Of a DNA stretch of 26,326 nucleotides, positions 1 through 7,363 are shown in pieces (position 1 is the stretch's first letter; every line of letters begins with the position of its first letter). Position numbers and translations under genes: made by a program. Source of the stretch: JBGTCY01 sp041748615. Its GTDB lineage: Bacteria > Bacteroidota > Bacteroidia > Chitinophagales > CAIOSU01. Under the pieces are notes generated by a model. The model searched no databases. It was given only the letters and a program-made list of their open reading frames with translations, and was not told the origin of the DNA. The stretch covers positions 1-26,326 of the forward strand of contig JBGTCY010000013.1 in assembly GCA_041748615.1 (NCBI GenBank), written 5' to 3'.

Positions 1-1
1 T

Positions 2-175
2 AAACAGGATTATCAAAACGCGATTCGTGTGTTGGAAAAAGCAATCGAAATCAATCCGAAATACGCGAAGGTTTATTATAATCTCGGAGTCACATATCGC
101 CAGTTGAACCAGGAAGAAAAAGCAAACGAGTATTTTGCAAAAGCGAGAGCGCTGGAGCCTAACATGCAGTTTTGA
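2..175 (+). CDS. TPR-repeat protein, C-terminal fragment
   Basis: The reading frame is open from the window edge to a TGA at 173-175 and encodes 57 residues. It contains one nearly complete tetratricopeptide repeat (around YYNLGVTYRQLNQEEKANEYF, then ARALEPN) preceded by the second helix and end of another (AIRVLEKAIEINPKYAK). The spacing and the A/Y/L/G/P positions are typical of TPR helices, which act as protein-protein interaction scaffolds. The 5' part lies outside the window, so the overall function cannot be inferred. No signal or other domain is visible in this piece. Confidence 0.8.
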   Translation, partial: KQDYQNAIRVLEKAIEINPKYAKVYYNLGVTYRQLNQEEKANEYFAKARALEPNMQF

Positions 176-320
176 GGAGTGTGCGCCACTTTCTGATGGA
201 CAATGTTCAGTTTTACGTACAAAAAATCTTGCATTTGTATTCCGGGATGTAGATAACTTGCTTTTGAAATTTCAAAAAGCGGTATTAACTTTTCTTTTAT
301 TTTAATTAAAAATCCATGAC

Positions 321-518
321 ATGGAAAACAATCACAAAATGATTGGTTACCTTGAAGAAAGGGTAACCGGTTTGCAAGCAGAAATCAACCGGCTGAATGA
401 GCTAATCAAAAGCTACACGGTTGTGTTGAATGATTATAAAAAGCAGGCGCGGGTTGATTTACCGGTGAATGAATTCAACGAACCTTTCAGGAAAGAAGAA
501 CCCATCCACGTGCCCTGA
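321..518 (+). CDS. small coiled-coil protein, unknown function
   Basis: This 65-residue protein is not one I recognise. Residues 5-45 have heptad-like spacing of hydrophobics (MIGYLEERVTGLQAEINRLNELI), which predicts a short coiled coil, followed by a charged proline-containing tail (FRKEEPIHVP). It has no signal peptide or membrane segment and is probably cytoplasmic. Upstream, a TAACTTG hexamer-like box at 254-260 could be a weak -7 element. A strong hairpin terminator follows 25 bases after the stop, supporting a single-gene transcript. It could be a small structural or adaptor protein. That it is a real gene rests on its isolated open frame, plausible composition and own terminator. Confidence 0.6.
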   Translation: MENNHKMIGYLEERVTGLQAEINRLNELIKSYTVVLNDYKKQARVDLPVNEFNEPFRKEEPIHVP

Positions 519-540
519 GCATATTCAGCCTGCAATTTAA

Positions 541-597
541 AGAGGCGGTAAAAAATTTATCGGTTAAGCCGTGATTTTTTTACCGCTTTTTTATTTT
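541..597 (+). terminator. rho-independent terminator after the small coiled-coil gene
   Basis: A perfect 11-bp stem pairs gcggtaaaaaa (545-555) with ttttttaccgc (576-586) around a 20-base loop, and a run of T follows at 587-592. The A/T-rich inner stem makes it potentially functional in both directions, but only the small + strand gene ends nearby. Confidence 0.8.
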
Positions 598-683
598 CCT
601 GTAATCTCAACAAATAATTTCAAACCGTACAATTATCAAAACAACTGTATTCTGGCACGACCTTCGTTGATAGTTTCTGTGTA

Positions 684-691
684 TAACTTTG
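684..691 (+). promoter_or_regulatory. Bacteroidota-type -7 box (TAACTTTG)
   Basis: TAACTTTG matches the known Bacteroidota primary sigma factor -7 consensus TAnnTTTG exactly, 36 bases upstream of the GH3/beta-lactamase ATG. The -33 TTTG element is poor: only TTCG at 663-666, 17 bases upstream. Confidence 0.5.
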
Positions 692-727
692 AATCTGCCT
701 GAAAAGCGAGGGCAATAATTTTACTCC

Positions 728-3682
728 ATGCGTTTTTTCTGTGTTTTGATTGTATTTCTGACGGTTTCATTCCACGCGTTCAGCCAGGATATTATCCAGT
801 TGTCCATCGAGCGGATGCAGCATTTGAAAAACCGCGACAAGTGGGTGGATTCCGTTTTTTTCAAGCTGACGGAAACGGAACGCATCGCCCAGCTTTTCAT
901 GGTGGCGGCATACTCCAACCGCGATGAAAAACACAAAGAAGAAATCCTGAAATTGATAAAAGAGCAGGGCATCGGGGGATTGATTTTTTTTCAGGGAACG
1001 CCTTACAAACAAGCAGCGCTCACCAATGAATTTCAGGCGGCTTCCAAAGTGCCGTTGCTCATTGCCATTGACGGGGAATGGGGCTTGGGGATGCGCCTCG
1101 ACAGCACGATTTCATATCCCCGTCAACTAACGTTGGGCGCTCACACCGACACTAAAATGATTTACGAAATGGGCAGGGACATCGCTCGCCAATGCAAGCG
1201 GATAGGCATTCATGTCAACTTCGCGCCCGTAGTGGATGTAAATAGCAACCCGAATAACCCGGTCATCAACGACCGTTCTTTCGGTGAAGACAAACTCAGT
1301 GTTTCGCTCAAGGGACTTGCCTATGCCGAAGGCATGCAAAGCGAAGGCGTGATGGCGTGTGCCAAACATTTTCCCGGTCATGGCGACACGGACTCGGATT
1401 CACATTACACGCTGCCGGTCATCAAACACAAGCGTGAGCGTTTGGATAATGTTGAACTGTACCCGTTCAAGGTGCTGTTCAACAATGGCGTGCAGAGCGT
1501 GATGGCGGCTCACATTCACATTCCGGAATTAGACAGCACGCCCAACCTCGCGGGTTCATTGTCTCCGCTGATTACCAAAGATTTGCTGAAGCAGGAACTC
1601 GGATTCACCGGCATCGTTTTTTCCGATGCGCTGAACATGAAGGGCGTCAGTAATTTTTTCAAACCCGGTGAAGTGGATTTAAAAGCGTTTCAGGCAGGCA
1701 ATGATGTGATGCTGTTCGCGGAAGATGTGCCTCGCGCGGTGAAGATGTTTTCAGAGGCATTGAAAGACAGTGTCATCACAGCGGATGAAATCGAAGTGAG
1801 CGTCAGAAAAATTTTAACCGCCAAATATGACGCGGGACTCAGTCAATTTCGCCCGATTAATTTAAAAACACTGACCGCTGAACTCAACCGGACGGAATCG
1901 CTGTGGCTGCGTCAACGGCTTTTTGAAGACGCGATGACATTAGTGAAAAACAATGACATGCTTGTTCCTTTTCAAAATCTTGACACCATGACATTCGCAA
2001 GTGTCGCGGTAGGCGCGAAAGCACAGACTCCGCTCCAGGACATGCTGAGCAGCTACGCGCCAATCGAACATTTCACCTTGCGCAAAGAAGCAACCGCAGA
2101 TGAACTCGATAAGCTGCTCAAGAAACTTTCCGGCTACAAAACCGTGATTGTCAGTTTTCATGACATGAACCGCTCACCCGGCAGAGGTTACGGACTGACG
2201 GAGTCAACGCTCAAATTTTACAGGGAGCTTTCCAAAAAAACAAAAACCGTTGCGGTGGTGTTCGGCAATCCTTACAGCCTGAAATATTTTGAAGACGCAG
2301 GCTGCCTGCTGATGGCTTACGAGGAGCAACCCATCGCACAACAGGTGGCTGCACAAGTTTTATTCGGAGGCGTGCAGGCAAAAGGACAATTACCCGTGAC
2401 CGCTGCTGAAAAAATTGTAGCTGGTATGGGATTAACGACTCCACCGCCCTCCAGGCTCAAATACACTTTTCCTGAAGATGCGGGCATTCAGTCAAAATTT
2501 TTATCACTGATAGATACCATTGTGCTTAATGCCATCAGGGACAAAGCAATGCCGGGTTGCCAGATTCTTGTCGCGAAAGACGGCAAAGTAATTTACCGCA
2601 AATCATTTGGGCATCATACCTATGAAAAAAATAAAGCGGTCAGCGATTCCGACCTCTATGATTTGGCTTCCATCACAAAAATTACAGCCACTACAATTTC
2701 ATTGATGTCCTTGTATGAAGAAAGAAAATTCATTTTAAACAGGCAGCTGTCGGATTATCTTGACGGTCTTGAAAACTCAACCCTGAAAGGGCTTGTCATG
2801 AAGGATATGCTCATTCATCAGGCGGGGTTGCGAAGCTGGATTCCTTTTTACCAAACCACTTTGACGGACTCGGTTTACAAGAAAATCTATTCACAGAAAA
2901 ATCATGATGATTATACGGTGGAAGTGGCGAAAAATTTTTATATCCGGAAAGATGTGAAAGATAGTTTATATCAACAGATTTTTAAATCACCGGTGAACGC
3001 GAAACCCACTTATCTCTACAGCGACTTAGGATTTTACATATTCCCGCTCATCGTGGAAAAATTATCCGGGGAAACTTTTGAAAATTATACGCGCAAAACT
3101 TTTTACAACCCGCTCGGACTTTCCACCATGACCTTTAATCCCCTTCGGAAATTCTCTCGCGAACAACTTGTGCCGACCGAAGAAGATAAAACTTTCAGGA
3201 AACAACTCGTGCAGGGACACGTCCACGACCCCGGTGCTGCGATGCTGGGTGGCGTCTGTGGTCACGCTGGACTTTTTTCCAACTCCAACGACCTCGCCAT
3301 CATTATGCAGATGCTGCTGAACAGGGGGGAATATGGGGGAGTGCGTTATTTCAGCCCGACTACCGTTTCGCAATTTACCCGCAAGCAGGAAGATAAAAAC
3401 CGGAGAGGCCTGGGTTTTGACAAACCTGAAATAGATATTTACAAGCCTAAGCCCACCGCCACAGATGCCTCACCGCGCACCTTCGGACACTCCGGTTTCA
3501 CAGGTACCTGTGTATGGGCTGACCCCGACCATGACCTGGTTTACGTGTTTTTGTCCAACCGGGTATATCCAAGCGCGGACAACCAAAAACTGATAAAGCA
3601 GAATATCCGGACCAATATTCACCAGGTAATTTATGACGCGATGAAAAAAAGCGGGGGAGACGCGATGACAAAAGGGAAGTAG
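728..3682 (+). CDS. secreted NagZ-like GH3 glycosidase fused to a class C beta-lactamase-like serine hydrolase
   Basis: This 984-residue protein has an N-terminal signal peptide (MRFFCVLIVFLTVSFHAFSQ). Residues about 45-370 form a GH3 N-terminal barrel. The NagZ signature KHFPGHGDTDSDSH lies at 213-226, so D224/H226 fit the Asp-His acid/base dyad, and FSDALNMKG places the likely nucleophile at D300. Residues about 400-570 resemble the GH3 C-terminal domain. Residues about 590-975 are a beta-lactamase/penicillin-binding-protein fold with SxxK (S648-ITK651), a YSD triad (764-766, usually YxN) and HSG (921-923). GH3 NagZ enzymes release N-acetylglucosamine from peptidoglycan fragments. The second domain is probably a DD-peptidase or esterase-like hydrolase. 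The inferred role is periplasmic or exported cell-wall turnover. This two-enzyme architecture is known in Bacteroidota, so it is a natural fusion rather than an assembly error. Confidence 0.93.
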   Translation: MRFFCVLIVFLTVSFHAFSQDIIQLSIERMQHLKNRDKWVDSVFFKLTETERIAQLFMVAAYSNRDEKHKEEILKLIKEQGIGGLIFFQGTPYKQAALTNEFQAASKVPLLIAIDGEWGLGMRLDSTISYPRQLTLGAHTDTKMIYEMGRDIARQCKRIGIHVNFAPVVDVNSNPNNPVINDRSFGEDKLSVSLKGLAYAEGMQSEGVMACAKHFPGHGDTDSDSHYTLPVIKHKRERLDNVELYPFKVLFNNGVQSVMAAHIHIPELDSTPNLAGSLSPLITKDLLKQELGFTGIVFSDALNMKGVSNFFKPGEVDLKAFQAGNDVMLFAEDVPRAVKMFSEALKDSVITADEIEVSVRKILTAKYDAGLSQFRPINLKTLTAELNRTESLWLRQRLFEDAMTLVKNNDMLVPFQNLDTMTFASVAVGAKAQTPLQDMLSSYAPIEHFTLRKEATADELDKLLKKLSGYKTVIVSFHDMNRSPGRGYGLTESTLKFYRELSKKTKTVAVVFGNPYSLKYFEDAGCLLMAYEEQPIAQQVAAQVLFGGVQAKGQLPVTAAEKIVAGMGLTTPPPSRLKYTFPEDAGIQSKFLSLIDTIVLNAIRDKAMPGCQILVAKDGKVIYRKSFGHHTYEKNKAVSDSDLYDLASITKITATTISLMSLYEERKFILNRQLSDYLDGLENSTLKGLVMKDMLIHQAGLRSWIPFYQTTLTDSVYKKIYSQKNHDDYTVEVAKNFYIRKDVKDSLYQQIFKSPVNAKPTYLYSDLGFYIFPLIVEKLSGETFENYTRKTFYNPLGLSTMTFNPLRKFSREQLVPTEEDKTFRKQLVQGHVHDPGAAMLGGVCGHAGLFSNSNDLAIIMQMLLNRGEYGGVRYFSPTTVSQFTRKQEDKNRRGLGFDKPEIDIYKPKPTATDASPRTFGHSGFTGTCVWADPDHDLVYVFLSNRVYPSADNQKLIKQNIRTNIHQVIYDAMKKSGGDAMTKGK

Positions 3683-3734
3683 TTTTATGTGGGGGACAAG
3701 GGTTAAGATACACCATTTTTTATCGTGTGTGTGG

Positions 3735-3756
3735 GTCAGTCTGAGCGGAGTCGAAG
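3735..3756 (+). repeat. REP-like intergenic motif (gtcagtctgagcggagtcg...)
   Basis: The spacer after the GH3 gene contains a 22-base GC-rich sequence starting gtcagtctgagcggagtc, in an otherwise AT-rich setting. From memory, near-identical strings recur in intergenic regions of many Bacteroidota genomes as short interspersed palindromic-repeat units. Only one copy is visible in this window, so the repeat status rests on that recollection. Confidence 0.4.
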
Positions 3757-3786
3757 GGGAGCGAGCGCGGAAAGGAGCAAAGGTTT

Positions 3787-3817
3787 TTTGAATTAATTTT
3801 TATCAGAACTAATTTCT
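3787..3817 (+). promoter_or_regulatory. possible bshA promoter
   Basis: TTTG at 3787-3790 is followed after 19 bases by TAATTTCT at 3810-3817, which matches the TAnnTTTG consensus at six of eight positions, counting the two free ones. It lies 24 bases before the bshA start. The spacing is right but the -7 box is imperfect, so this is tentative. Confidence 0.28.
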
Positions 3818-3841
3818 GCAAATCATGTTTTCAGAATTACT

Positions 3842-4984
3842 ATGAAAATCGGAATCGTTTGTTATCCTACGTATGGCGGCAGTGGCGTGGTCGCTACTGA
3901 ACTGGGGCTTGGGCTTGCGAAAAAAGGGCATGAAATTCATTTCATCGCTTATCAGCAGCCGGCACGTTTGGACGCGTTTCACTCCGGGGTATATTTTCAT
4001 GAAGTGCGTATCGAAACTTCTTATCCGTTGTTTGAATTTCCGCCTTATGAAACCGTACTCACAAGCAAAATGGTGGATGTGGTGAAACATGAAAAATTGG
4101 ATTTGCTGCATGTGCATTATGCTATTCCCCATGCTTCGGTAGCCTATCTGGCGAAACAAATTTTGAAGGAACAGGGCATTCACATTCCCGTCATCACCAC
4201 GCTACACGGCACGGACATCACGCTGGTCGGAAAAGATTCCACCTTCACCCCGGTGGTTACGTTTTCCATCAACCAGTCTGACGGCATCACGGCTGTTTCT
4301 GAAAATCTGAAAGAAGAAACCTACCAGCATTTCGAAATTAAAAAAGACATTGAGGTCATTCACAACTTCATTGACTTTTCGCGCTTCAATAAATTGGACA
4401 AAGAACATTTCAAAAAGGCGATTGCGCCCAACGGGGAGAAAATCCTGATTCACGTTTCCAACTTCAGGCGGGTGAAGCGGGTGCAGGACGCGGTGATGGT
4501 TTACAAACATCTGCATCCTCAGATTCCATCTAAACTCTTGCTGGTGGGTGACGGTCCTGAGCGAACGCGCATCGAGGAGTTGTGCAGGCAGTTAGGCATT
4601 TGCGAGGGCATCCGCTTTTTGGGCAAACAAGACCCGGTAGAAGAGTTGCTGGCAATAGCCGACTTGTTTCTCATGCCTTCTGAAAGCGAGAGCTTCGGTC
4701 TGGCAGCGCTGGAAGCAATGGCTTGCCAGGTGCCGGTCATCTCTTCCAACGCGGGCGGTATTCCTGAAATCAACCTGCATGGCAAAACCGGTTTTCTCAG
4801 CAACGTGGGCGATGTTGAAGACATGGCTAAAAACGCGCTCATGATTTTAAGCGATGACGAAAAACTGAAGCAATTCCGTCATAACGCATACGAACAGGCA
4901 AAGCGTTTTGACATCAACAACATCCTGCCGAAATATGAAAACTACTACCGCAAAGTGATAGAAGAGAGCAATGTGACGGTTTGA
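3842..4984 (+). CDS. bshA: N-acetyl-alpha-D-glucosaminyl L-malate synthase (bacillithiol synthesis)
   Basis: This 380-residue GT4-family glycosyltransferase is the usual size for BshA. It transfers GlcNAc from UDP-GlcNAc to L-malate, the first step of bacillithiol synthesis in the cytoplasm. Diagnostic features are the N-terminal MKIGIVCYPTYGGSGVVATE loop, GHEIHFIAYQQP, LHVHYAIPHA, the TTLHGTDIT segment, and the C-terminal donor-binding ESESFGLAALEAMACQVPVI motif (EX7E type) with GGIPE. The start is the first ATG after a stop-rich spacer. The gene stands alone: upstream is an unrelated hydrolase and downstream the csbD/IS scar on the other strand. bshB and bshC are not in the window, as is common when the pathway genes are dispersed. 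Confidence 0.94.
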   Translation: MKIGIVCYPTYGGSGVVATELGLGLAKKGHEIHFIAYQQPARLDAFHSGVYFHEVRIETSYPLFEFPPYETVLTSKMVDVVKHEKLDLLHVHYAIPHASVAYLAKQILKEQGIHIPVITTLHGTDITLVGKDSTFTPVVTFSINQSDGITAVSENLKEETYQHFEIKKDIEVIHNFIDFSRFNKLDKEHFKKAIAPNGEKILIHVSNFRRVKRVQDAVMVYKHLHPQIPSKLLLVGDGPERTRIEELCRQLGICEGIRFLGKQDPVEELLAIADLFLMPSESESFGLAALEAMACQVPVISSNAGGIPEINLHGKTGFLSNVGDVEDMAKNALMILSDDEKLKQFRHNAYEQAKRFDINNILPKYENYYRKVIEESNVTV

Positions 4985-5257
4985 AATTCCCCTTGCTGCC
5001 GGGCAAGAATGGTGCGTTTCCTTTGTGTGTTTGCCTTCTTATGCCTTTTAATTGATGGCTCATCCTGATTACAAATGGAATTTTGTCAGTTGCAATCATA
5101 TATTGATTATCATTATTGGCCGACTAATTGGGATAAAGCCCGTCAGGCAAGGTTTTATACGATAGCCCACCGATTAATCGGTGGGCTATGGAATGTTCTT
5201 CAAAACAGGCCTTAAGCCCAAAACAAGATTTTTAATCGAGCCAATAGTGATTGTTTA
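4985..5257. other. gene-free spacer after bshA
   Basis: About 270 bases with no supportable gene on either strand. It contains the long palindrome at 5162-5189 and otherwise AT-rich sequence. No tRNA or riboswitch structure was recognised. Confidence 0.6.
5162..5189. repeat. perfect 28-bp palindrome
   Basis: The sequence from atagcccaccgatt to its exact reverse complement forms a perfect 14+14 palindrome with no loop (centre 5175/5176), extruding as a GC-containing hairpin. No T-run follows on either strand, so it is not a classic terminator. It may be a bidirectional transcription stop between bshA (+) and csbD (-), or a dispersed palindromic repeat. Confidence 0.75.
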
Positions 5258-5259
5258 AA

Positions 5260-5302
5260 AAAAACTGCCACTTCGAATGTAACCAGATGCGACAGTTTTT
5301 TC
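5260..5302 (-). terminator. probable terminator of the csbD-like gene
   Basis: aaaaaactg (5260-5268) pairs with cagtttttt (5294-5302) around a 25-base loop. Read on the minus strand the hairpin ends in a run of at least eight T, as expected for termination of transcription coming from csbD. Confidence 0.5.
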
Positions 5303-5325
5303 ACATTGAATGAAATCAATGTGAG
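5302..5325. other. 9-bp hairpin between csbD and its terminator
   Basis: tcacattga (5302-5310) and tcaatgtga (5317-5325) form a perfect 9-bp stem with a 6-base loop. It directly abuts the terminator stem and lies 12 bases past the ancestral csbD stop. It could stabilise the 3' end of the transcript. Confidence 0.55.
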
Positions 5326-5337
5326 CACTGCGATAGA

Positions 5338-5538
5338 TTACAGACCTTCGATCCACTCTTTGATTTCCTCCTTTGTTTTACCTACTTTTTTTTGAAGCCT
5401 TCCCAATTATTCGTCTTCCTTTCCTTCGGAAAAAGTAAGGTCATCAACTGTCAGTTTTCCATACTTCATTTTAATCTTGCCTTTGATTTCATTCCAGTTG
5501 CCATTCAGCTTGAGTTTGCCTGGTGATTTGGTTTCCAT
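5338..5538 (-). pseudogene. CsbD-family stress protein gene with an in-frame stop
   Basis: Read from ATG at 5536-5538, the frame encodes a complete CsbD-like protein: KLNGNWNEIKGKIKMKYG, then LTFSEGKEDE, then LGRLQKKVGKTKEEIKEW, then IEGL and a TAA at 5338-5340. The family's characteristic EGKEDELLGRLQKKxGKTKEE core is interrupted only by a TAA codon (5407-5409) at position 44, exactly where a leucine is expected. TTA to TAA is a single base change. Family members are about 60-70 residues, which fits 65 sense codons. CsbD proteins are small general-stress proteins of uncertain biochemical role. The upstream region is interrupted by an IS derivative 21 bases before the ATG. A sequencing error at one base is the main alternative to real decay. 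Confidence 0.8.
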
Positions 5539-5559
5539 GTCATTTGGTATTAAGTTAAA

Positions 5560-5576
5560 CCGTAAATAGACAGTAG
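5560..5576 (+). repeat. left terminal inverted repeat of the IS1380 derivative
   Basis: CCGTAAATAGACAGTAG, immediately preceded by target duplication TTAAA at 5555-5559. It pairs with the inverted copy at 6244-6260 with one mismatch at its third base. Confidence 0.85.
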
Positions 5577-5579
5577 AGT

Positions 5580-6179
5580 TTAAGTTTTTAAAGAAGTCAG
5601 CCAACTCACTTCATCCACTTTAGCAAAGATTCCATCCATCCATTTTCGTTTTTTTGATGGGTACCGCCATTTTAAGCACTTTGCTGTTGCCTCTTTTGGT
5701 CATCCAGGCTCCATCTGCATAGCAGTTGAGTCTTAAGGTCTGTAATCGTTGGTGTTTGGGCTTTTCAGAACTTACCTGCCGGAACAAACTAATCATGTTA
5801 TAAGCCAGATTGACCATCCTCCGGGCTGTTTCAGTTGCAAAAAAATCATGGAAATTAAACCCTTCCAATGCAAAATCATACTTCAGTTCTTTGATTCTGT
5901 TTTCGCAGTCTCCTCTGCCTTTGTATTTTTCCCAGATTTGTTTGGCAGGGATGTTTGATTGGTATAAAAACAGTGGTAGCGATATTGCTCATAAAACTCC
6001 TTATCATCAAAGAGTTTGAGTTTCTTTCCGGTTGCCTCCGGTCGCATTTGTGGTATAGTCAATGTTTTGATGAACTCCCGTAGTTGCATCTTTTTGGTGA
6101 ATTGTTGCATCACCGAAAATCCACCCCATGCACTGACTTTATCATCTGTATATTCAACAGAGTAATGGTTGTTTTTCAT
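5580..6179 (-). pseudogene. IS1380-family transposase remnant (deleted and frameshifted)
   Basis: The N-terminus (YTDDKVSAWGGFSVMQQF, then LREFIKTLTIPQ) is typical of IS1380 DDE transposases. After residue 44, near 6047, it jumps straight to the late part (MRPEATGKKLKLFDDKEFY, then YRYHCFYTN). About 240 residues with the catalytic centre are missing, since family members are about 430-460 residues. A one-base frameshift near 5950-5960 breaks the conserved stretch IWEKYKGRGDCENRIKELK, which continues in the next frame into EGFNFHDFFATETARRMVN and AYNMISLFRQ. A second slip in a 7-base T run at 5649-5655 separates the terminal KWMDGIFAKVDEV, which ends at a TAA at 5580-5582. The protein is certainly non-functional. 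Confidence 0.85.
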
Positions 6180-6243
6180 GTAAGTTTTTCTTACTCCAAA
6201 CTAACCACTATTTTCTCCATAAATTTTATCCGCTTTTACTTTG

Positions 6244-6260
6244 CTACTGTCTATTTAAGG
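6244..6260 (-). repeat. right terminal inverted repeat of the IS1380 derivative
   Basis: Reads CCTTAAATAGACAGTAG on the minus strand and is followed on the plus strand by the second TTAAA target copy at 6261-6265. Confidence 0.85.
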
Positions 6261-6279
6261 TTAAATCAGCCACCTTGAA

Positions 6280-6358
6280 GTATTTTGGATGATAACCAAC
6301 AGCCGAAGAACCTATACCAAGCGAAAGAAAAGAAACAAATCTCCATCATCCAAAGTAC
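6280..6358. repeat. imperfect 14-bp inverted repeat in the spacer between the IS and fabI
   Basis: gtattttggatgat (6280-6293) and atcatccaaagtac (6345-6358) are inverted copies with one mismatch, separated by 51 bases. No coding content lies between them. It may be a very small decayed mobile element or chance. No target duplication was identified. Confidence 0.35.
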
Positions 6359-6460
6359 GCTGTTCTGAAAATAGAAGGGGGTAGGTTTTGATGATGGACT
6401 TCAATGGCTATGATGATTAGTTATTTATGCCAATGTTTTGCCGTTTTTTTATTTCCCCGT

Positions 6461-7273
6461 TTAGGAGTGAATCATCTCAATTACTCTTTCACTTACACCG
6501 GTGGATGAAAATCCACCATCGTGAAAAATGTTCTGCATTGTGACCATCCGGGACATATTTGAGAACATGATAACACAAAAGTTTGCACATTCTTCTGCAC
6601 TGGCATTCCCAAGAGGTGACATTTTTTGCGCATACTGATAAAATTCATTAAATCCTTTTACACCGGAACCGGCTGTAGTGTAAGTTGGTGATTGTGAAAT
6701 GGTGTTCACCCGAACCTTTTTTTGTTCACCGTAATAATATCCAAAACTCCTTGCGATGGACTCAAGCAAAGCTTTTGATTCCGCCATATCGTTGTACCCC
6801 GGGAATGCACGTTGCGCGGCAATATAAGTGAGGGCAAGCACAGATGCCCATTCGTTTAATGCATCCAATTTCATACAGGTTTGCAACACTTTATGAAATG
6901 AAACAGCTGAAATATCCAATGACTTTAACATGAAGTCATGACTGAGAGCAGTGTAAGGTTTATTTTTCCTTACATTCAGCGACATACCGATGGAATGAAG
7001 CACAAAATCCAGTTTTCCTCCCAAAATTTCAATAGATTGATTAAACAGGTTTTCTAAATCCTCCAAATTAGTTGCATCAGCAGGAATCACTTTAGCATTT
7101 ACTTTTTCTGCGAGTTCATTGATTTTACCTAAACGCAAAGCAACAGGCGCATTCGTTAAAACAAACTCAGCGCCTTCTTCTGATGCTTTCAACGCGACCT
7201 GCCATGCAATAGATTTTTCATCCAGCGCTCCAAAAATTACACCCCGTTTACCTTTGAGTAAATTAAATGCCAT
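6461..7273 (-). CDS. fabI: enoyl-[acyl-carrier-protein] reductase (NADH)
   Basis: This 270-residue short-chain dehydrogenase catalyses the last reductive step of each fatty-acid elongation cycle, reducing trans-2-enoyl-ACP. It has the FabI N-terminus (LLKGKRGVIFGALDEKSIAW, nucleotide-binding loop), the PADATNLEDLENL segment, LHSIGMS, and the catalytic pair Y150 with Y160-x6-K167 (YNDMAESK). C-terminal motifs are VRVNTISQSPTYTTAG, MSPLGNASAEECANF and the family ending QNIFHDGGFSSTGVS. Length and motifs agree closely with Bacteroidota FabI. The start is supported by a perfect -7 box 17 bases upstream. It lies on the same strand as the upstream giant gene but has its own promoter. It is the presumed sole target of triclosan-like inhibitors unless FabK or FabV exist elsewhere. 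Confidence 0.96.
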   Translation of the reverse strand: MAFNLLKGKRGVIFGALDEKSIAWQVALKASEEGAEFVLTNAPVALRLGKINELAEKVNAKVIPADATNLEDLENLFNQSIEILGGKLDFVLHSIGMSLNVRKNKPYTALSHDFMLKSLDISAVSFHKVLQTCMKLDALNEWASVLALTYIAAQRAFPGYNDMAESKALLESIARSFGYYYGEQKKVRVNTISQSPTYTTAGSGVKGFNEFYQYAQKMSPLGNASAEECANFCVIMFSNMSRMVTMQNIFHDGGFSSTGVSERVIEMIHS

Positions 7274-7289
7274 TATTATTTTATTTCGT

Positions 7290-7297
7290 CAAAGATA
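7290..7297 (-). promoter_or_regulatory. Bacteroidota -7 box of fabI (TATCTTTG)
   Basis: TATCTTTG on the minus strand is an exact match to TAnnTTTG, 16 bases before the fabI ATG, predicting a leader of about 10 bases. No good -33 element is seen at the usual distance. Confidence 0.55.
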
Positions 7298-7363
7298 TTG
7301 ATTTATACTACATGTCATTTCTAAAATCAAAGCCGGAAAGAGTTATAATTTTTAAATACAATT

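Larger units (their letters stand above)
5560..6260 (-). mobile_element. internally deleted, non-autonomous IS1380-family element with intact ends
   Basis: The element is 701 bp and bounded by 17-bp terminal inverted repeats, CCGTAAATAGACAGTAG at 5560-5576 and, inverted at 6244-6260, CCTTAAATAGACAGTAG (16 of 17 identical). It is flanked by a 5-bp direct repeat TTAAA (5555-5559 and 6261-6265), the size of target duplication known for the IS1380 family. Inside is a transposase lacking its central catalytic part, so it cannot move by itself but could be moved in trans by a full copy elsewhere. It sits 21 bases upstream of the csbD ATG, probably separating that gene from its promoter. The ends and target duplication are seen directly; the family assignment comes from the transposase fragments. 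Confidence 0.85.

Noticed and set aside
5749..6019. Plus-strand open frames within the IS derivative
   Set aside because: They are antisense of the transposase remnant.
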